Assembly (NCBI GenBank): GCA_934234185.1
Contig: CAKQHO010000135.1
Span: forward strand, 1-7,941
Source: an uncultured Psychrobacillus sp.
GTDB lineage: Bacteria; Bacillota; Bacilli; Bacillales_A; Planococcaceae
Direction: 5' to 3'
DNA: 7,941 nucleotides
Under the pieces are notes generated by a model, which was not told where the DNA came from, ran no database searches, and saw nothing but the letters and a program-made list of their open reading frames with translations. Positions 5,646 through 7,941 of this stretch are shown here, one piece after another; within the stretch, counting starts at the first letter, position 1; every line of letters starts with the position of its first letter. Made by a program: the position numbers and the translations under genes.

Positions 5646-6797
5646 CTATTTCCCCTTTTTGTCTACCGTTTTAGAAGAGCCTTCCACCAATTTCCCACGA
5701 TACCATACCTTTTGAATCGGCTTACTCGGTAGCTCTTTTGTCCATTTTTTATATGTCTTTTCATCCGGATAAGATAGGAGGGTTAAAACTTCCCCGTCAT
5801 TTCCGGCTCTCCCTGTACGACCTGAGCGGTGTAAATATTGTTCGATTGAGTGAGGCACATCTACATGGATAACATGTGTTAAACCAGAAATGTCTAATCC
5901 TCTAGCCGCCACATCTGTTGCAATCATGATATTCACCTTACCGTTTCTAAAGTCGTCCAATGCTTTTTTTCTTTCTTCCTTCTTCATCTCAGAATGTAAC
6001 GCAACGATTGGTGCATCTCTGTAGGATAGCTTAGCGTCCTTCATAAGGAGTTGGTCCAAGCTATTTACGAAGGCAAGTCCCTTCATTCCCTGTACATGAG
6101 AAAGCCTTCTAAGAAATTCTGTCTTGTCCCTAGGCTCTACCTTCACGAAGCTGTGCACAACCTCTCCCTGTGAGGGAATATCCTCAGCAGAAACCTTAAT
6201 ACGTATTGGATCTTGCATAAGTCGTTCAGCCACTAATTCAATCTCTTCGGTAATAGTTGCCGAAGTTACAATTATTTGTCGCTCGACTGTTAACTCAATG
6301 AGAGATTTAACTGTCGTACGATGATCTCTGCTCAACAATTGATCTCCCTCATCTAGGACAATTGTTTTTATTTCATGCATTTTCAATTTCTTTATCCTTA
6401 CTAGCTCTTGTAATCTTCCTGGAGTTCCTACTACAATATTCGGTTTTTTCTTCAATGCTTCCACTTGTCTGGTGATATTGGCTCCTCCAATTAGCTGAGC
6501 TACTGTCACATCAGAGCCAGAAGACCATTCTCTCAAGACTTCAATTATTTGCATCCCTAATTCTTGAGATGGGACTATAATCAGTGCCTGCGTCTGCTTT
6601 TTTGAAGGGTCTACCTTTTGTAATAATGGTAAAACATATGCAAGTGTCTTTCCTGTTCCAGTTGGCGATTCAGCTACTATATCAGAGCCATTCAGCATAT
6701 GTGGTATCAACTCAGCCTGAATTGGCATTTCAAAAGAAAAATTAGATTTTTCCCATTTTTTCTGTAAATTTTCATTTAATTGTTCAATGACTGTCAA
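5646..6797 (-). CDS. DEAD-box RNA helicase (YfmL-like)
   Basis: ATP-dependent RNA unwinding protein, about 383 aa with both RecA-like domains and almost no C-terminal extension, resembling the small Bacillus helicase YfmL, which acts in ribosome assembly (family knowledge). Numbered from the TTG start: Q-motif region FSFEMPIQ (20-27), motif I SPTGTGKT (44-51), Ia VPSQEL, Ib TPGR (125-128), motif II DEGD (149-152) in place of DEAD, III SAT (179-181), V ATDVAARGLDI (293-303) and VI HRSGRTGR (323-330). All ATPase residues are kept. The open frame reaches a GTG at 6809, but GGTGGAGAG lies 6 bases before the TTG at 6797, and the GTG itself is part of that RBS, so the TTG is preferred. First gene of an operon with the aminopeptidase and SGNH hydrolase. 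Confidence 0.93.
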   Translation of the reverse strand: MTVIEQLNENLQKKWEKSNFSFEMPIQAELIPHMLNGSDIVAESPTGTGKTLAYVLPLLQKVDPSKKQTQALIIVPSQELGMQIIEVLREWSSGSDVTVAQLIGGANITRQVEALKKKPNIVVGTPGRLQELVRIKKLKMHEIKTIVLDEGDQLLSRDHRTTVKSLIELTVERQIIVTSATITEEIELVAERLMQDPIRIKVSAEDIPSQGEVVHSFVKVEPRDKTEFLRRLSHVQGMKGLAFVNSLDQLLMKDAKLSYRDAPIVALHSEMKKEERKKALDDFRNGKVNIMIATDVAARGLDISGLTHVIHVDVPHSIEQYLHRSGRTGRAGNDGEVLTLLSYPDEKTYKKWTKELPSKPIQKVWYRGKLVEGSSKTVDKKGK

Positions 6798-6828
6798 ATA
6801 TCTCTCCACCTAAATTATATTTGTGTCA

Positions 6829-6856
6829 AGTGTACCACATTTTCCTTATAAATCAG
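6829..6856 (-). promoter_or_regulatory. Candidate promoter of the helicase-aminopeptidase-hydrolase operon
   Basis: Minus-strand extended -10 element TGGTACACT (TG at 6836-6837, hexamer TACACT at 6829-6834) with a weak -35, CTGATT (6851-6856), 16 bases upstream. Transcription would start near 6822, about 25 bases before the TTG start. An extended -10 can tolerate a poor -35, but the match is modest. Confidence 0.4.
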
Positions 6857-6965
6857 ATATATTAACTGCTATACACGTAAGAAAAGCACCAGCAAATAGA
6901 AGTGAATAGATTTCCTTTGGCATAGAGACCGCAAATTAAAGCTAATCATTTATAAGCTAATCCTC

Positions 6966-6996
6966 AAATAAAAAAGTGCCCTTTTTTAGAAGGCAC
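6966..6996 (-). terminator. Intrinsic terminator of the FbpA-like gene
   Basis: Minus-strand GTGCCTT, a 7-base loop, then the complementary arm AGGGCAC (one G-U pair), followed by TTTTTTATTT. The left arm contains the last codons of the gene and its stop codon lies in the loop. It separates this gene from the helicase operon. Confidence 0.8.
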
Positions 6997-7153
6997 CATT
7001 TCGCTCATGTTCTACAATATATTTTTTTGTTAACTCGTAAAGGTTTAATTCATATAGCTGTCTTCCATCGAATTTATATATACCGTTATTTACTAAATCC
7101 TCTATCATCGTATCTCTTTTTTCCTCTATTTTAGAATCTTTTTTGATCATCAT
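6986..7153 (-). CDS. FbpA-family small protein (Fur-regulated basic protein A-like)
   Basis: 55 aa, with AAGGAG 9 bases before the first of two adjacent ATG codons. The core LVNNGIYKFDGRQLYELNLYELTKKY (residues 20-45) resembles the FbpA domain of Bacillales, in which a gly-containing turn is followed by a QLYEL-type stretch and a second helix. In B. subtilis FbpA is a Fur-controlled small protein thought to act with the iron-sparing RNA FsrA; its mechanism is unsettled. Unlike the name, this copy is not basic (10 Lys/Arg against 11 Asp/Glu). I see no Fur box upstream; instead there is a sigma-B-like promoter. It is 54 bases downstream of the VanZ gene on the same strand and has its own terminator. 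Family assignment is from memory of the motif. Confidence 0.75.
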   Translation of the reverse strand: MMIKKDSKIEEKRDTMIEDLVNNGIYKFDGRQLYELNLYELTKKYIVEHERNGAF

Positions 7154-7189
7154 TTTCTTTCGCTCCTTACATTTTCATGCAAGATATAT

Positions 7190-7215
7190 TTACCCGGTAT
7201 ATAAAATTTATAAAC
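7190..7215 (-). promoter_or_regulatory. Candidate sigma-B promoter for the FbpA-like gene
   Basis: Minus-strand GTTTAT (7210-7215), a 14-base spacer, GGGTAA (7190-7195), fitting GTTTAA-N12 to 15-GGGWAW with one mismatch. The -35 overlaps the last codons of the VanZ gene. The start point would be near 7183, about 30 bases before the ATG at 7153. A short palindrome TACC-C-GGTA (7191-7199) overlaps the -10. Confidence 0.45.
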
Positions 7216-7789
7216 TTCTGTCGTCCAGTTTCTTAAAGGTACGGACAAATCTCGGAAAGAGATGCCTGACTACTATATAGAGTATAAAACCAACTAATGT
7301 CCCAAGGGAATTTAACCAAAGGTCATCTACATCACTACTTCTATGCTGGGGAAGCTGCATAATTTCAATGAATAAGGAAGTGGTTAAGCCGATGGATACC
7401 GTAAAGAAACCATTTTCCATTCTTCGAAACAGCAAAGGAAGTAAGAAACCTAATGGAATAAACAGAATAATATTACCTAGAAAGTTAATATAAAAAGGCT
7501 CCCAGAATCCAAGATAGATAATGGCATTATAGGTTTCTCTAAATACTCGAAAGAACTCAAAATTAACATGCTCAATCGAGGGCTCTGCTAAACCATTTTT
7601 CGGTAAAATAGTTTGGGAAAATATACCGATCATTACTAAAACTAAAATAAAGATTCCTAGCTCATGTAGAGCCTCTTTCCATTTAAAACCTCTTTGTCTC
7701 CAACGAAATAATCTCCATATAAAAACAACAGGAAGTGCAATTAGTATAAAAAACAACATGTCATCTAAATAGTTTACGATTACTTGCAA
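7208..7789 (-). CDS. VanZ family membrane protein
   Basis: 193 aa from the preferred start, with about five predicted membrane segments (roughly 11-25, 45-60, 103-122, 128-143 and 161-176). The VanZ signature is clear: FLGNIILFIPLGFLLPLL (103-120), then the IEIMQL helix end (141-146) and RSSDVDDLWLNSLGTLVGF (150-168) with its acidic cluster and conserved Asn. The founding member gives low-level teicoplanin resistance by an unknown mechanism; most chromosomal homologues, like this one, have no proven function and no van genes nearby. The frame is open to a TTG at 7819 that lacks an RBS, whereas AGGAGTGAG lies 10 bases before the TTG at 7789, so I chose the latter. No terminator was seen before the FbpA-like gene. 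Confidence 0.87.
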   Translation of the reverse strand: MQVIVNYLDDMLFFILIALPVVFIWRLFRWRQRGFKWKEALHELGIFILVLVMIGIFSQTILPKNGLAEPSIEHVNFEFFRVFRETYNAIIYLGFWEPFYINFLGNIILFIPLGFLLPLLFRRMENGFFTVSIGLTTSLFIEIMQLPQHRSSDVDDLWLNSLGTLVGFILYIVVRHLFPRFVRTFKKLDDRSL

Positions 7790-7857
7790 TGTTCTCTCAC
7801 TCCTGTCTTTACATAACAATTTTAGTAGAAGAATAGGTTAGTATCAATATCTTCCAG

Positions 7858-7886
7858 CTTAAATAGAATTTTCTGATGATTTTCAA
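7858..7886 (-). promoter_or_regulatory. Candidate sigma-A promoter of the VanZ gene
   Basis: Minus-strand TTGAAA (7881-7886, 5 of 6 consensus bases), a 17-base spacer, TTTAAG (7858-7863, 4 of 6). It would give a leader of about 60 bases. Moderate match in an AT-rich region. Confidence 0.35.
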
Positions 7887-7935
7887 GAGTTACTACGGTA
7901 AAGTTATAGAATAATAACATTTAGGAGGCGTTCCC

Positions 7936-7941
7936 TTGAAA
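7936..7941 (+). CDS. Start of a plus-strand gene, cut by the window end
   Basis: A consensus RBS AGGAGG at 7923-7928 is followed 7 bases later by TTG AAA at the very end of the window. The RBS strength and spacing suggest a gene beginning here and running out of the window, divergent from the VanZ gene. Only Met-Lys can be read, so the product is unknown. No clear promoter was seen in 7887-7922, although a short inverted repeat GTTAT/ATAAC (7903-7918) lies just upstream. Confidence 0.5.

Noticed and set aside
7154..7207. Fur box upstream of the FbpA-like gene
   Set aside because: I looked for a TGATAAT-N-ATTATCA dyad and found nothing convincing.
1..7941. tRNA, rRNA, CRISPR, insertion sequence or prophage attachment site
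   Set aside because: No tRNA-like cloverleaf, repeat-spacer array, transposase or terminal inverted repeats were seen on either strand.

Overview
The window looks like chromosomal DNA of a low-GC, Gram-positive endospore-former relative (Bacillales). Support comes from AT-rich genes with strong AAGGAG-type ribosome binding sites and GTG/TTG starts, a thiT gene behind a TPP riboswitch, a candidate sigma-W promoter, two candidate sigma-B promoters, and Bacillus-type families (FbpA-like small protein, VanZ, DUF4870, M29 aminopeptidase). The sequence does not fix genus or species.

Left part (1-1839). A GC-rich, strongly self-complementary segment at 1-78 is unlike everything else and is probably a dispersed intergenic repeat cut by the window edge. 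Two minus-strand genes follow: a type I methionine aminopeptidase (83-832) and the thiamine ECF-transporter subunit ThiT (922-1494). thiT lies behind a TPP aptamer (1569-1645), a terminator-like hairpin with a U-tract (1517-1553) and a good promoter (1673-1701).

Middle (1840-3536). A divergent plus-strand group holds an M20 metallopeptidase, a small DUF4870-like membrane protein and an unannotated 32-residue, highly cationic peptide gene. The membrane protein has a promoter matching the sigma-W consensus exactly (TGAAAC-N16-CGTATA). The peptide gene has its own sigma-B-like promoter (GTTTAT-N13-GGGAAA). A perfect 17-bp hairpin at 3483-3536 ends transcription from both sides. This short stretch looks like a cell-envelope or general-stress module.

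Right part (3531-6840). A minus-strand operon runs from a DEAD-box RNA helicase through an M29 aminopeptidase to a secreted SGNH/GDSL hydrolase, with gaps of 5 and 14 bases. The aminopeptidase is broken by loss of one base near 5351-5359: either a real pseudogene or a sequencing error.

Far right (6966-7941). A 55-residue FbpA-family protein has a sigma-B-like promoter and its own terminator. Upstream of it is a VanZ-family membrane protein, and the last bases hold a strong RBS and the first codons of a plus-strand gene that leaves the window.

Most genes are ordinary housekeeping or accessory genes. I do not see a clear undescribed multi-gene system. The parts most worth a second look are the stress-promoter cluster at 2906-3448 with its tiny cationic peptide, and the one-base break in the aminopeptidase.
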